From contig JAXHLY010000003.1 of assembly GCA_034521715.1 (NCBI GenBank), positions 124,001 to 188,000 of the forward strand: a stretch of 64,000 nucleotides of DNA, in the 5' to 3' direction. The position numbers and the translations under genes are program-made. The notes below the pieces were generated by a model. The model had not been told where the DNA came from, made no database searches, and worked only from the letters and a program-made list of their open reading frames with translations. This document shows, in pieces, positions 56,600-64,000 of this stretch. Position 1 is the first letter of the stretch; each line of letters opens with the position of its first letter. This DNA is from Methylohalomonas sp034521715 (GTDB taxonomy: Bacteria > Pseudomonadota > Gammaproteobacteria > Methylohalomonadales > Methylohalomonadaceae).

Positions 56600-56758
56600 G
56601 GCGGGTTTTATGCACATTTGCCACAAAGCTGCCCGGCGCTGCTCGCTGTTCGTATAAGTTATTGATCCGATAACTTAACTATTTGTTTTCAATCAGCAAA
56701 TTCTGCAATTGGATAGAACCCTGCTGAATTTCCCGTGCACGCTATTGTGAGCACGGGC

Positions 56759-57592
56759 TTATTTGTCCACGAAGTTATCCACAGGCGGGCTGTTAGTATA
56801 AGTACTTGATAATGCATCAGCGAGGGCGGCGAACTGGGCCAGGTTGAGCTGCTCGGCGCGCTGGCCGGGATCGATGCCCGCGGCTTGTATGGCTTTTGCC
56901 GGCAGCACGGCGCCGAGGCTGTTTCTGAGGGTCTTGCGGCGCTGGCTAAAGGCACGCCGCACGATCTCATCCAGTGCCGCGGGATCGATGTCGGGAAACA
57001 GCGGTGTCCGGTGCGGTACCAGCCGGACGACGGCGGAATCCACCTTGGGTGGTGGCTGAAAGGCACCTGCGCCGACGCTGAACAGCGACTCTACCTCGCA
57101 GGCGAAGCGGGTCATGACGGACAGACGGCCATACGTTTTGCTGTCAGGTGCCGCGGTCATGCGTTGAACAACTTCCCGCTGCAGCATGAATAGCATGTCA
57201 TGGATGACTGCCGCGTGATCCAGGCAGTGAAAAATCAGCGGCGTGGAAATGTTATAGGGCAGGTTGCCGATGATACGCAGTTCGTGTGGGGCTTGGGCCA
57301 GCGTGGTGAAATCGAATCGCAGGGCATCGCTGCCGTGGACAGTCAGGTTGCCATGATCGGGGAACCGGTCGGGCAGTCCCGCAGCCAGATCCCGATCCAG
57401 TTCGATCACATCGAGCCTGCCGGTAGCTGCCAGTAAGCGCCCCGTCAGGGCGCCGCGTCCGGGGCCGATTTCGACAATTTTCTCACCGGCCCGCGGATTG
57501 AAGGCGTCAATGATACGTTCGATGACCTGCGGGTCGTGCAGGAAGTGCTGGCCGAAGCGTTTGCGTGTCCGCGGCTGCGCCGGCGTGTTCAT
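56759..57592 (-). CDS. rsmA: 16S rRNA dimethyladenosine transferase
   Basis: Dimethylates two adjacent adenosines at the 3' end of 16S rRNA. 277 residues from ATG 57592: KRFGQHFLHDPQVIERII, motif I VEIGPGRGALTGRLL, IELDRDLA, RIIGNLPYNISTPL (motif IV NLPY) and FQPPPKVDSAVVRL. The start overlaps the pdxA stop by four bases (ATGA), giving translational coupling. Last gene of the lptD-surA-pdxA-rsmA operon; apaGH, often next, lie 9 kb away here. Confidence 0.97.
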   Translation of the reverse strand: MNTPAQPRTRKRFGQHFLHDPQVIERIIDAFNPRAGEKIVEIGPGRGALTGRLLAATGRLDVIELDRDLAAGLPDRFPDHGNLTVHGSDALRFDFTTLAQAPHELRIIGNLPYNISTPLIFHCLDHAAVIHDMLFMLQREVVQRMTAAPDSKTYGRLSVMTRFACEVESLFSVGAGAFQPPPKVDSAVVRLVPHRTPLFPDIDPAALDEIVRRAFSQRRKTLRNSLGAVLPAKAIQAAGIDPGQRAEQLNLAQFAALADALSSTYTNSPPVDNFVDK

Positions 57593-58590
57593 TGGGCCGT
57601 GCCGACACGGCGGCCGGCCATCTTCATGGCAGTGCTCACGGCACACAGCAGGCTGCCGGGATCGGCCTGGCCGGTACCGGCGATATCCAGTGCGGTACCG
57701 TGATCAACCGAGGTACGTATGATGGGTAGCCCAAGAGTGATATTGACCGTATGACCGAATCCCGTGGCCTTGAGTACCGGCAGGCCCTGATCGTGATACA
57801 TGGCGAGTACGGCGTCGTAGCGCTCGCGGGCAGCGGGCGTAAAGGCGGTATCCGCAGGAACCGGACCGCTCAGTGCCAGCCCCTCGCGCCTGAGCGCATC
57901 AATCACCGGCATGATGATATCGATTTCCTCGCGGCCCAGATGGCCGCCTTCGCCGGCGTGCGGGTTCAACCCGAGCACGCAGATGCGTGGTGCGTCGAGG
58001 TCGAACCAGCGCTGTAAATCCTGGTGCAGGATGCGGATAGTGATCTCGAGCTGTTGTGCAATGATGGCAGCGGCCACGTCGCGCAACGGCAGGTGGGTCG
58101 TCATCAGGGCGACACGCAGGTTGCCGTCGGTCAGCAGCATGACCGTGTGTTCGACATTACAGCGATCGGCCAGGTATTCGGTATGGCCGCTGAAGCGGAT
58201 ACCGGCGTCATTGATAATGCCTTTGTGCAAGGGGCCGGTGACCATGCCGGCGAAACTGCCATCCAGACAGCCCCGGCAGGCGGCATCCAGCGTTTCAAGC
58301 ACGTAAGCGGCATTCGCCGCCCGAGGTGCGCCTGGACTGATCTTGTCGCGCAATGTTACCGGCAGCACCGGGATCTTGCCGGGCAACGGCGCTTTGTTCG
58401 GATGATATTCGCTCAGCTGGATGTGCAAGCCCAGCTGCCCGGCCCTGTCACTCAGCAGTGCCGGGTCGGCGATAATGACAATGTCGGGAGGCAGCCGACC
58501 GGATGCCGCCAGCAGAACTACGAGATCCGGACCGATACCGGCAGGTTCGCCCGGGGTCAGGGCGAGCCGCGGTCCGTTGTTATCATTCAT
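57589..58590 (-). CDS. pdxA: 4-hydroxythreonine-4-phosphate dehydrogenase
   Basis: Pyridoxal phosphate synthesis step. 333 residues: PRLALTPGEPAGIGPDLVVL, MVTGPLHKGIINDAGIRFSG, HTEYLADRC with metal-binding His, LGLNPHAGEGGHLGREEID, PADTAFTPAARERYDAVLAM and YHDQGLPVLKATGFG. All metal-ligand histidines are seen. Frame intact; it overlaps surA by 8 bases upstream and rsmA by 4 downstream. Confidence 0.97.
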   Translation of the reverse strand: MNDNNGPRLALTPGEPAGIGPDLVVLLAASGRLPPDIVIIADPALLSDRAGQLGLHIQLSEYHPNKAPLPGKIPVLPVTLRDKISPGAPRAANAAYVLETLDAACRGCLDGSFAGMVTGPLHKGIINDAGIRFSGHTEYLADRCNVEHTVMLLTDGNLRVALMTTHLPLRDVAAAIIAQQLEITIRILHQDLQRWFDLDAPRICVLGLNPHAGEGGHLGREEIDIIMPVIDALRREGLALSGPVPADTAFTPAARERYDAVLAMYHDQGLPVLKATGFGHTVNITLGLPIIRTSVDHGTALDIAGTGQADPGSLLCAVSTAMKMAGRRVGTAQ

Positions 58591-59875
58591 CCTGCTCGAT
58601 TAGGCGTAATTCAACATAGGCTTCATCGCGCATTTCCCGAATCCAGTTCTGTACCGCCTCTTCGCTCTTGCGTTTGCGGATGGCCTCGCGCGCCTGGGCA
58701 CGGCGGTACTCCTCGGTATTATCGTGTTCGCGCCGTTCCAGTACCTGGACAATATGCCAGCCGAAATTGGTCTGGAAAGGTGCGCTGATCTCGCCCGACT
58801 CCAGGGATTGCATGACCTCTTCAAATTCAGGCACCAGATCGCCCGGCGTAATCCAGCCCAGGTCGCCACCCTCGACTGCGCTGACGGTATCTTCCGAGTT
58901 TGCACGCGCGAGTTCACCGAAATCGTCGCCGCTGAGGATACGCTGGCGCAGTTGACTCAGCCGGGTGCGGGCCTCCTGTTTGGTTGTCAGTTCATCCGGT
59001 TTCAGCAGGATATGGCGGGCATGTGTCTGCGTGACCATGTGGGTGTCTGCGCTGCGTGTGCCAGTCAGTTCAAAGACATGGAAACCGCTGTCATTCTCGA
59101 TAATGTTACTGATATCGCCCTCTTCCATTTGCCGGACTTCATCACTGAACAGTGATGGGATTTCATTGAATTTACGCCAGCCCAGATCACCGCCGTCTCC
59201 GGCCTGTTGACCATCGGAAAATTCGCGCGCCAGCGACGTAAACTCACGGCCGGCCTCGATCTCCTCGACGATCTTTTCAGCGATCATGCGCCGTTGTTCG
59301 CGCTCACTTTCGTCGGCATCCTCGGGTACGGCGATCAGGATGTGTGACAGGCGGTACTCTGACTCGCCGCTGCCCCGGACCTCCTGATTGGACAGATAGT
59401 TCTCAATTTCCACATCCGTAACGCTGATGCGGTTTTCGATCTGGCGCTGACGCAGTCGCGCGATGATCATCTCCTGCCGAATTTTCTGGCGGAAACTCTC
59501 ATACTCATAGCCGTCACTTTCGAGGATCCGGCGGAATTCTGACAGGGACAGATTATTCTTGTTGGCGATTTCGTTGATTGCCCGGTTCAGGGCATCATCA
59601 TCGACATGGATACCGTTATCCTCCGCAACCTGCAGCTGTAATTTGTTAACGATTAGCTGTTCCAGTACCTGCTCTTCCAGTACCTGCCGTGGCGGGGGTT
59701 CACTGCCCTGCTGCTGGATCTGGCTGCGGGCGGTGCGAACGGCGTCCTGCAGCTCGCTTTCCAGTACAATGTCATCATTGACGACGGCAACGATGCGATC
59801 CAGCGGGATTGCCGCGCCGATCGGCCGAATCAGTGCCAATACTACAAATAAAATCAAATAGATATACTTCATCAT
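58583..59875 (-). CDS. surA: periplasmic chaperone / peptidyl-prolyl isomerase SurA
   Basis: Chaperone for outer-membrane porin assembly. 430 residues: signal peptide YIYLILFVVLALIRPIGAA, N-terminal chaperone domain LDRIVAVVNDDIVLESELQD, two parvulin domains (SEYRLSHILIAVPEDADES..., and THARHILLKPDELTTKQEAR with DLGWITPGDLVPEFEEVMQS), then the C-terminal helix returning to the N-domain. It serves LptD among other clients, and lptD lies directly upstream in the operon. Confidence 0.96.
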   Translation of the reverse strand: MMKYIYLILFVVLALIRPIGAAIPLDRIVAVVNDDIVLESELQDAVRTARSQIQQQGSEPPPRQVLEEQVLEQLIVNKLQLQVAEDNGIHVDDDALNRAINEIANKNNLSLSEFRRILESDGYEYESFRQKIRQEMIIARLRQRQIENRISVTDVEIENYLSNQEVRGSGESEYRLSHILIAVPEDADESEREQRRMIAEKIVEEIEAGREFTSLAREFSDGQQAGDGGDLGWRKFNEIPSLFSDEVRQMEEGDISNIIENDSGFHVFELTGTRSADTHMVTQTHARHILLKPDELTTKQEARTRLSQLRQRILSGDDFGELARANSEDTVSAVEGGDLGWITPGDLVPEFEEVMQSLESGEISAPFQTNFGWHIVQVLERREHDNTEEYRRAQAREAIRKRKSEEAVQNWIREMRDEAYVELRLIEQDE

Positions 59876-59949
59876 GTCGGTGGCGGGGGTAGATGAATAC
59901 GTTGTGACCGCTTTTCAGGCCACCATTCTAGCAGAGTCGCGGGCGGACT

Positions 59950-62298
59950 CTAGAACTGATCGGGATCGTAGCCGCGGATGCTGCGCTTCAGGAAATCACC
60001 GGTGCCACGGCCCAGACCGGTCAGGCCCTTCATCTCGAACTGCAGGAAGATGCCGGTCGAAAACTCGTCATCGGCGCCGATGCGGTTATTCGTGACAAGT
60101 GTCGTGGCATTGATGAAGCGCCGGGCCACCGCCCTTATGGCCCAGCAGCAGCTGTCGTACTGGACACCGCCGAAGATCTCCAGTGTCTTGCTCTCGGGCA
60201 GGGCGTAATTCCAGCGGCCGACCACGCTCCATTCGCGGGTTAAGGGCCAGCTGAACGAGACATCGGTTTGCTCGACACTGAGCAGATTGACCCGGTTATT
60301 GCTTCTCGGTGTCACGCGTAATTCGTCACGCCGATCGCGGCGCATGCGATAGGCAAGGTTCAGCACCCGGCCCTCACCGTCGTTATAACTGATCCGTGTG
60401 GCGAGTTTTTCCGTGCGGCTGTCATTCGGGTCCCAGTGTATGGTGGCCGCGGCCTCCCAGTCGGGGATGATGGTGGTTGCCAGCTCGGCGACAATCGGCG
60501 AGACGTCATCCGTCTCGCGGCGGAAACCGGGCAGGGTGACGTCACGGTCATCGAAAAAATAGGTCTGGCCGATGCTGAAGCGGCCGAGTTCGCGGCCGCG
60601 CTGCAGATCCAGAATGCGGCTGGTAACGGCAAGCGTGACCTGGTTGGCATCGCCAAAGCGATCCGCGCCACTGAAGCGGTTTTCCCGGAACAGCTGGGCG
60701 AACGAGATATCGTAAAAATTGGTATCGAAAACCGGTAGATCGCTTTGATCTTCGTCCGGCACATAAAGATAGAAAAGCCGCGGCTCCAGCGTCTGCTGGT
60801 AATCGCGCCCGCCCAGGGAAAAGTCACGCTCGAAAAAAAGTCCGCTGTCGACAGAGGCAAACGGCAGCGTCCGGCTCGGATCGTCATCGAAACTTTGTCC
60901 AGGACCTATATCATCGCCGTGCAGGTCATACTGGGTAAAGCGGATGCCGACCTTGGGTTCGATATAGCCGCCGAGCTGGCGCATCGGATAACTGACCGAG
61001 GGCATGAGGTCATAACGTGCCCCTTTAACATCATTAACTGCGGTGCCGATTTCATCCCGTGTGAAATAAACCGCCTCACTCTCGAGCTGGAAATGTGGCG
61101 ACCAGTTCTCGGGCAGGAAACGTGTCCCAAAACGGAGCTGTGGCAGGCGTTTAAACGGTTCCGTGGTTACGTTACTGTCGACAATATCAAAGCTTTGCAC
61201 ATTGGCGCTGGCATGCCACCAGCTGCCGCTATATCGAGTCAATGCGCGCTGGCGCAAGAAGCGGGTACTGGAGACATCAAGTGATGTACCAAAGTCTTCG
61301 AGATAGAATCGATCGCTGGCCTCGGCAAAATCAATATCAACACTGCCACGGTTGTTGGCAAATTCCTGGTAATGCTGGATACCGAAGATGCTGCGGTTGC
61401 CAAGGTTGGAACCGCCGTCCGACGGCAGGAACTCACCATCGATTTCGCCATGGCCGTCTTCGAACAGATAACGGTATTCGCCCATCAGCATGATGCCGCG
61501 GTCCGCCATGAACCGCGGACTGATGGTGGCGTCCATTTGCGGGGCGATATTCCAGTAATAAGGGGTGATGAGTTCGGCGCCGGTCCTGGAACCGGTTCCA
61601 AAGCTGGGCGGCAGAAAACCGCTTTTGCGCTTGTCGCTGAGGGGAAACGATGCATAGGGTGTATAAAAAACGGGAACGTCCCGGATCCGGAGTACCACAT
61701 TTCTCGCCGATCCCCATTCTTCTTCGTGATCGAGGGTCAGCTTGCTGGCTGAAATCTTCCAGATCTCGCTGCTGGTGGGGCAGGTTGTGTAATCGATAAC
61801 CTCGCCGCGGCTGATTTGTTCACGTTCATTATGGTAAATCGAATCGGCCTCGCCGCGCCCGCGATTGACCGGCAGCCAGTAATTGGCGTTGTAAAACGTG
61901 CCATGATCCTCATCCAGTTCCATTTCGCCGCTGTCGCTGGTCATATATAAATCCGCATCCCATAGTTCCACGTTGCCTTCCAGTTCACCCCGTTCCTGTG
62001 ACTGGTAGTAGCGCATATGGTCGGCGCGCGCTGCCTGGTCCCGTCCTGTTACCACAACATCGCCCCAGAAATCCGCTATCCCGCCTTCGGTGATATCGGC
62101 ATCATCGGCATTAATCTCGACTTCCTCGGGATCGAGGCTGGTATCAAAAGCGGGCCGGGGAGGAATACCGAAATCCCCGGGGCATAGTGGCCAGCGGTCC
62201 TGATTACCGGTCCGGTCCTGGGCGAGTGCTGCATGCGCGCATAAACACAGCAAAAGTAGCGAGCCGGCGACTAGGCGTGACAGTAGTGGCGGTTGCAC
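59950..62298 (-). CDS. lptD: LPS-assembly protein LptD
   Basis: Outer-membrane beta-barrel that inserts LPS, with LptE. 782 residues, intact. Signal peptide LVAGSLLLLCLCAHAALA; beta-jellyroll domain with DPEEVEINADDADITEGGIA, GDVVVTGRDQAARADHMRYY, GELEGNVELWDADLYMTSDSG; then the OstA C-terminal barrel with GLFFERDFSLGGRDYQQTLE and PRLFYLYVPDEDQSDLPVFD. Conserved Cys occur near each end (WPLCPG, YTTCPT, DSCCWAI), suited for the inter-domain disulfides. First gene of the operon; it is divergent to the RND efflux genes across 253 bp. Confidence 0.97.
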   Translation of the reverse strand: MQPPLLSRLVAGSLLLLCLCAHAALAQDRTGNQDRWPLCPGDFGIPPRPAFDTSLDPEEVEINADDADITEGGIADFWGDVVVTGRDQAARADHMRYYQSQERGELEGNVELWDADLYMTSDSGEMELDEDHGTFYNANYWLPVNRGRGEADSIYHNEREQISRGEVIDYTTCPTSSEIWKISASKLTLDHEEEWGSARNVVLRIRDVPVFYTPYASFPLSDKRKSGFLPPSFGTGSRTGAELITPYYWNIAPQMDATISPRFMADRGIMLMGEYRYLFEDGHGEIDGEFLPSDGGSNLGNRSIFGIQHYQEFANNRGSVDIDFAEASDRFYLEDFGTSLDVSSTRFLRQRALTRYSGSWWHASANVQSFDIVDSNVTTEPFKRLPQLRFGTRFLPENWSPHFQLESEAVYFTRDEIGTAVNDVKGARYDLMPSVSYPMRQLGGYIEPKVGIRFTQYDLHGDDIGPGQSFDDDPSRTLPFASVDSGLFFERDFSLGGRDYQQTLEPRLFYLYVPDEDQSDLPVFDTNFYDISFAQLFRENRFSGADRFGDANQVTLAVTSRILDLQRGRELGRFSIGQTYFFDDRDVTLPGFRRETDDVSPIVAELATTIIPDWEAAATIHWDPNDSRTEKLATRISYNDGEGRVLNLAYRMRRDRRDELRVTPRSNNRVNLLSVEQTDVSFSWPLTREWSVVGRWNYALPESKTLEIFGGVQYDSCCWAIRAVARRFINATTLVTNNRIGADDEFSTGIFLQFEMKGLTGLGRGTGDFLKRSIRGYDPDQF

Positions 62299-62551
62299 GT
62301 TGGTTATTCAGTTATCAGGTTGATTAGCAACTGGAACATCCGGATACCCGCCTATGGCATGGTATCCTCTATTCCGCTGGCTCCATCGGTCATACTTGTA
62401 TGAAACCGTATTCCCCGGCACCGATGGCATGGGGCATCAAAAATCGCATAAGAATTTGATGATATTCAATTATCTTCATTTGTCCTGGCATCGGATCTGA
62501 ACCGGCGCGAGGGCCGCGGCTTCATTCATTTATACTGAAATTGCCTGCAAT

Positions 62552-63706
62552 ATGCTCAGATCCGGCTTGTATCTGCTGATCATTGTCGGCCTGACCGGGC
62601 TGCTCACGGCTGTGCTGGTCTGGACCGGCCCCGAAAGCCGGGCCACCCTGCAGCCGCAGCCGCCGCAGCATGTGGTCACGGCCGAAGTCAGGGAAATCGA
62701 CTTTCAGCCGGTGACCCGTCTGACCGGGCAGCTGCAGCCCGTGCGGCGTGCACGTATACACTTCGAGGTTTCAGGCCAGCTCAGGGAGCGGCATGTCGAA
62801 CCCGGCCATAAGGTGGCGGCCGGTGATGTGCTGCTGGAGATCGAAAGTGGCGACTACCAGGATGCCGTAACTGAGGCGGAGTCGGAGTTGCAGCAGGAAC
62901 GTGATGCACTCGCCAGAGACAGGCGGCTGCTGGAATTGATGCAACAGCAGGTTGAACTGCAGCGGCAGGAGGTTGAGCGCATCAAAAGGCTCGGCCGCGA
63001 TTCCCTGGCTTCCAAATCCAATTATGACACCACCCTTCAGGCGCAGCTGCAGCTTGAATCCGAGGTTGCCCGCCTGCGTCATAATATCGATAGCGCTACG
63101 GCCAGGCTGAACCGGCTTCAGGCCGCCTACAACCGTGCCCGGCGCAATCTGGAACGCACCCGCCTGCTGTCGCCTTTTGCCGCCACCGTGGATGAAGTTG
63201 CAGCCGATGTGGGTGACTATGTCACGCCGGGCGAGATGGCCGTCAAGCTGGTGCAGCTGGATGAACTTGACCTGGCGCTTGATGTACCGGCTGCACTGAT
63301 GGCTTCGCTTGACCTGGGCCAGAACATCACTGTCACGCTCAATGACCAGGAACGCGAAGGCCGGATCGTGGCGCTGGCGGCCGATCCCGATCCGCAGACA
63401 CATACATATGCTGTACGTGTTCGTCTGGCGGCTGACGGGCTGATCGCCGGCCAGCTGGCAGAAGCCCATATACCGGGGCGACATTATGTTGATGCCCACG
63501 TGGTGCCGGCGACCGCTATTTTGCACGATGAGGGCGAGACTTACATATTCACTATCAGGGATGACAGGCTGGTTCGCGTAGCTGTAAAGGTGTTGCAGCG
63601 TTATAAGGAATGGCAGGTTATCGAGGGTGTGCCTGCCGGGACGATTGTTGCCGCCCGTGATGTAGCCGCTCTCGCGGATGGCCAGCAGATCACCGTGGAA
63701 CGGTAA
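62552..63706 (+). CDS. RND efflux periplasmic adaptor (membrane fusion protein)
   Basis: A 384-residue HlyD/AcrA-type adaptor. An N-terminal TM anchor (YLLIIVGLTGLLTAVLVW) without a lipobox, then a barrel-sandwich (RRARIHFEVSGQLRERHVEP), a long coiled-coil hairpin (about 110-200, QQQVELQRQEVERIKRLGRD), LERTRLLSPFAATVDEVAAD and the beta-barrel and membrane-proximal part to residue 384. It precedes an RND pump gene by 50 bp; the outer-membrane channel is not in view. Substrate unknown. Confidence 0.93.
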   Translation: MLRSGLYLLIIVGLTGLLTAVLVWTGPESRATLQPQPPQHVVTAEVREIDFQPVTRLTGQLQPVRRARIHFEVSGQLRERHVEPGHKVAAGDVLLEIESGDYQDAVTEAESELQQERDALARDRRLLELMQQQVELQRQEVERIKRLGRDSLASKSNYDTTLQAQLQLESEVARLRHNIDSATARLNRLQAAYNRARRNLERTRLLSPFAATVDEVAADVGDYVTPGEMAVKLVQLDELDLALDVPAALMASLDLGQNITVTLNDQEREGRIVALAADPDPQTHTYAVRVRLAADGLIAGQLAEAHIPGRHYVDAHVVPATAILHDEGETYIFTIRDDRLVRVAVKVLQRYKEWQVIEGVPAGTIVAARDVAALADGQQITVER

Positions 63707-63756
63707 ATGACATCCACTGAGAGTTCACCTGCCGGTAAAGGGGCCACTGTTTCCTC

Positions 63757-64000
63757 ATGTGGCTGATTCGTTTTTCCGTTAATAACCCGTTACTTATCAA
63801 CCTGACGCTCGTCATTCTGTTGATTATGGGCGTGCTGTCCTGGCGCGCCATGCCGCAGGAACTGTTTCCCGTCATACAGCTCGATATGGCACAAATCCAG
63901 ACGGAGTTTGAGGGTGCCTCGCCGGCCGAGGTTGAACAACAGGTTACTATTACCATTGAAGAGGAATTCAAGGAAAACGAGGACATTGATTATATGTCCT
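63757..64000 (+). CDS. RND efflux permease, 5' part only
   Basis: Truncated by the window edge after about 81 residues. MWLIRFSVNNPLLINLTLVI is the first TM of an AcrB-type pump, and MPQELFPVIQLDMAQIQTEF, GASPAEVEQQVTITIEEEFK match the N-terminal porter subdomain (usual form FPxxxxPxVxVxxxxPGASPxEVE). The Asn-Asn-Pro and Asp/Asn variations suggest the MexI/heavy-multidrug-like HAE branch of uncertain substrate. It forms an operon with the adaptor gene. Confidence 0.88.
   Translation, partial: MWLIRFSVNNPLLINLTLVILLIMGVLSWRAMPQELFPVIQLDMAQIQTEFEGASPAEVEQQVTITIEEEFKENEDIDYMS

Overview
The window looks like chromosome of a moderately GC-rich gammaproteobacterium. The pointers are the gene order lptD-surA-pdxA-rsmA, apaG-apaH, an lgt/thyA/folA neighbourhood, ZapE, UbiK, ComM, a TorF-like porin next to glnK-amtB, and REP-like 'GTAGGAGCGG' and 'GGGGACAGTATACT' repeats. 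The protein set (bactofilin, siroheme nitrite/sulfite reductase, GTP-type PEPCK, paired ammonium transporters) would suit a Chromatiales-type or related lineage, but I cannot name a genus from sequence alone. I see no rRNA, tRNA, CRISPR or prophage.

Layout. 0-9.4 kb: radical SAM protein, bactofilin, cation antiporter, zapE, an EF-G paralogue and a nucleotidyltransferase. 9.5-13 kb (minus strand): PepSY / cytochrome b561 / PepSY / response regulator / histidine kinase operon, with four 11-bp direct repeats in front of it. 13.2-16.3 kb: siroheme nitrite/sulfite reductase and an uncharacterised partner. 16.4-23.8 kb: MscS-type membrane protein and a c-di-GMP locus (NMT1-GGDEF protein plus Fcy1-like cytosine deaminase, divergent from a PAS-GGDEF-EAL protein). 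24-38.7 kb: pyk, MFS transporter, ssb, uvrA, PfkB kinase, HbpS/GlcG protein, pckG, DUF255 thioredoxin-domain protein. 38.8-42.4 kb: lgt, thyA and folA, with an IS30 element and a 22-copy heptamer array inserted between lgt and thyA. 43-50 kb: modABC, atl, apaH, apaG, comM, ubiK (mostly minus). 50-54.5 kb: a sigma-54-type promoter, TorF-like porin, glnK-amtB and a second glnK-amtB. 54.6-64 kb: cyclic-nucleotide/rhodanese protein, aroE, the rsmA-pdxA-surA-lptD operon, and a divergent RND efflux operon cut by the window edge.

A dominating property is the number of single-base frameshifts. About two dozen recognisable genes, several normally essential (lgt, thyA, pyk, uvrA), are split between reading frames. 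At least two show a compensating pair of shifts that garbles only about ten residues inside a conserved motif. I read this as uncorrected indel error in a draft assembly rather than gene decay, so I give whole-gene spans and state where the frame breaks. The last 13 kb is nearly free of it.

The intergenic DNA is rich in short palindromic repeats. A family with GTCATTTCGA...TCGAAATGAC arms occurs at least seven times, sometimes nested in larger inverted-repeat elements; two such composites tightly flank the HbpS/GlcG gene. Heptamer arrays sit beside the same GGAACT-gaaa-AGTTCC hairpin at two loci 31 kb apart. The best candidates for new biology are the pyrimidine/c-di-GMP gene cluster, the PepSY-b561 redox two-component operon with its repeated operator, the siroheme reductase with an extra C-terminal helical domain, and the nested repeat cassettes.
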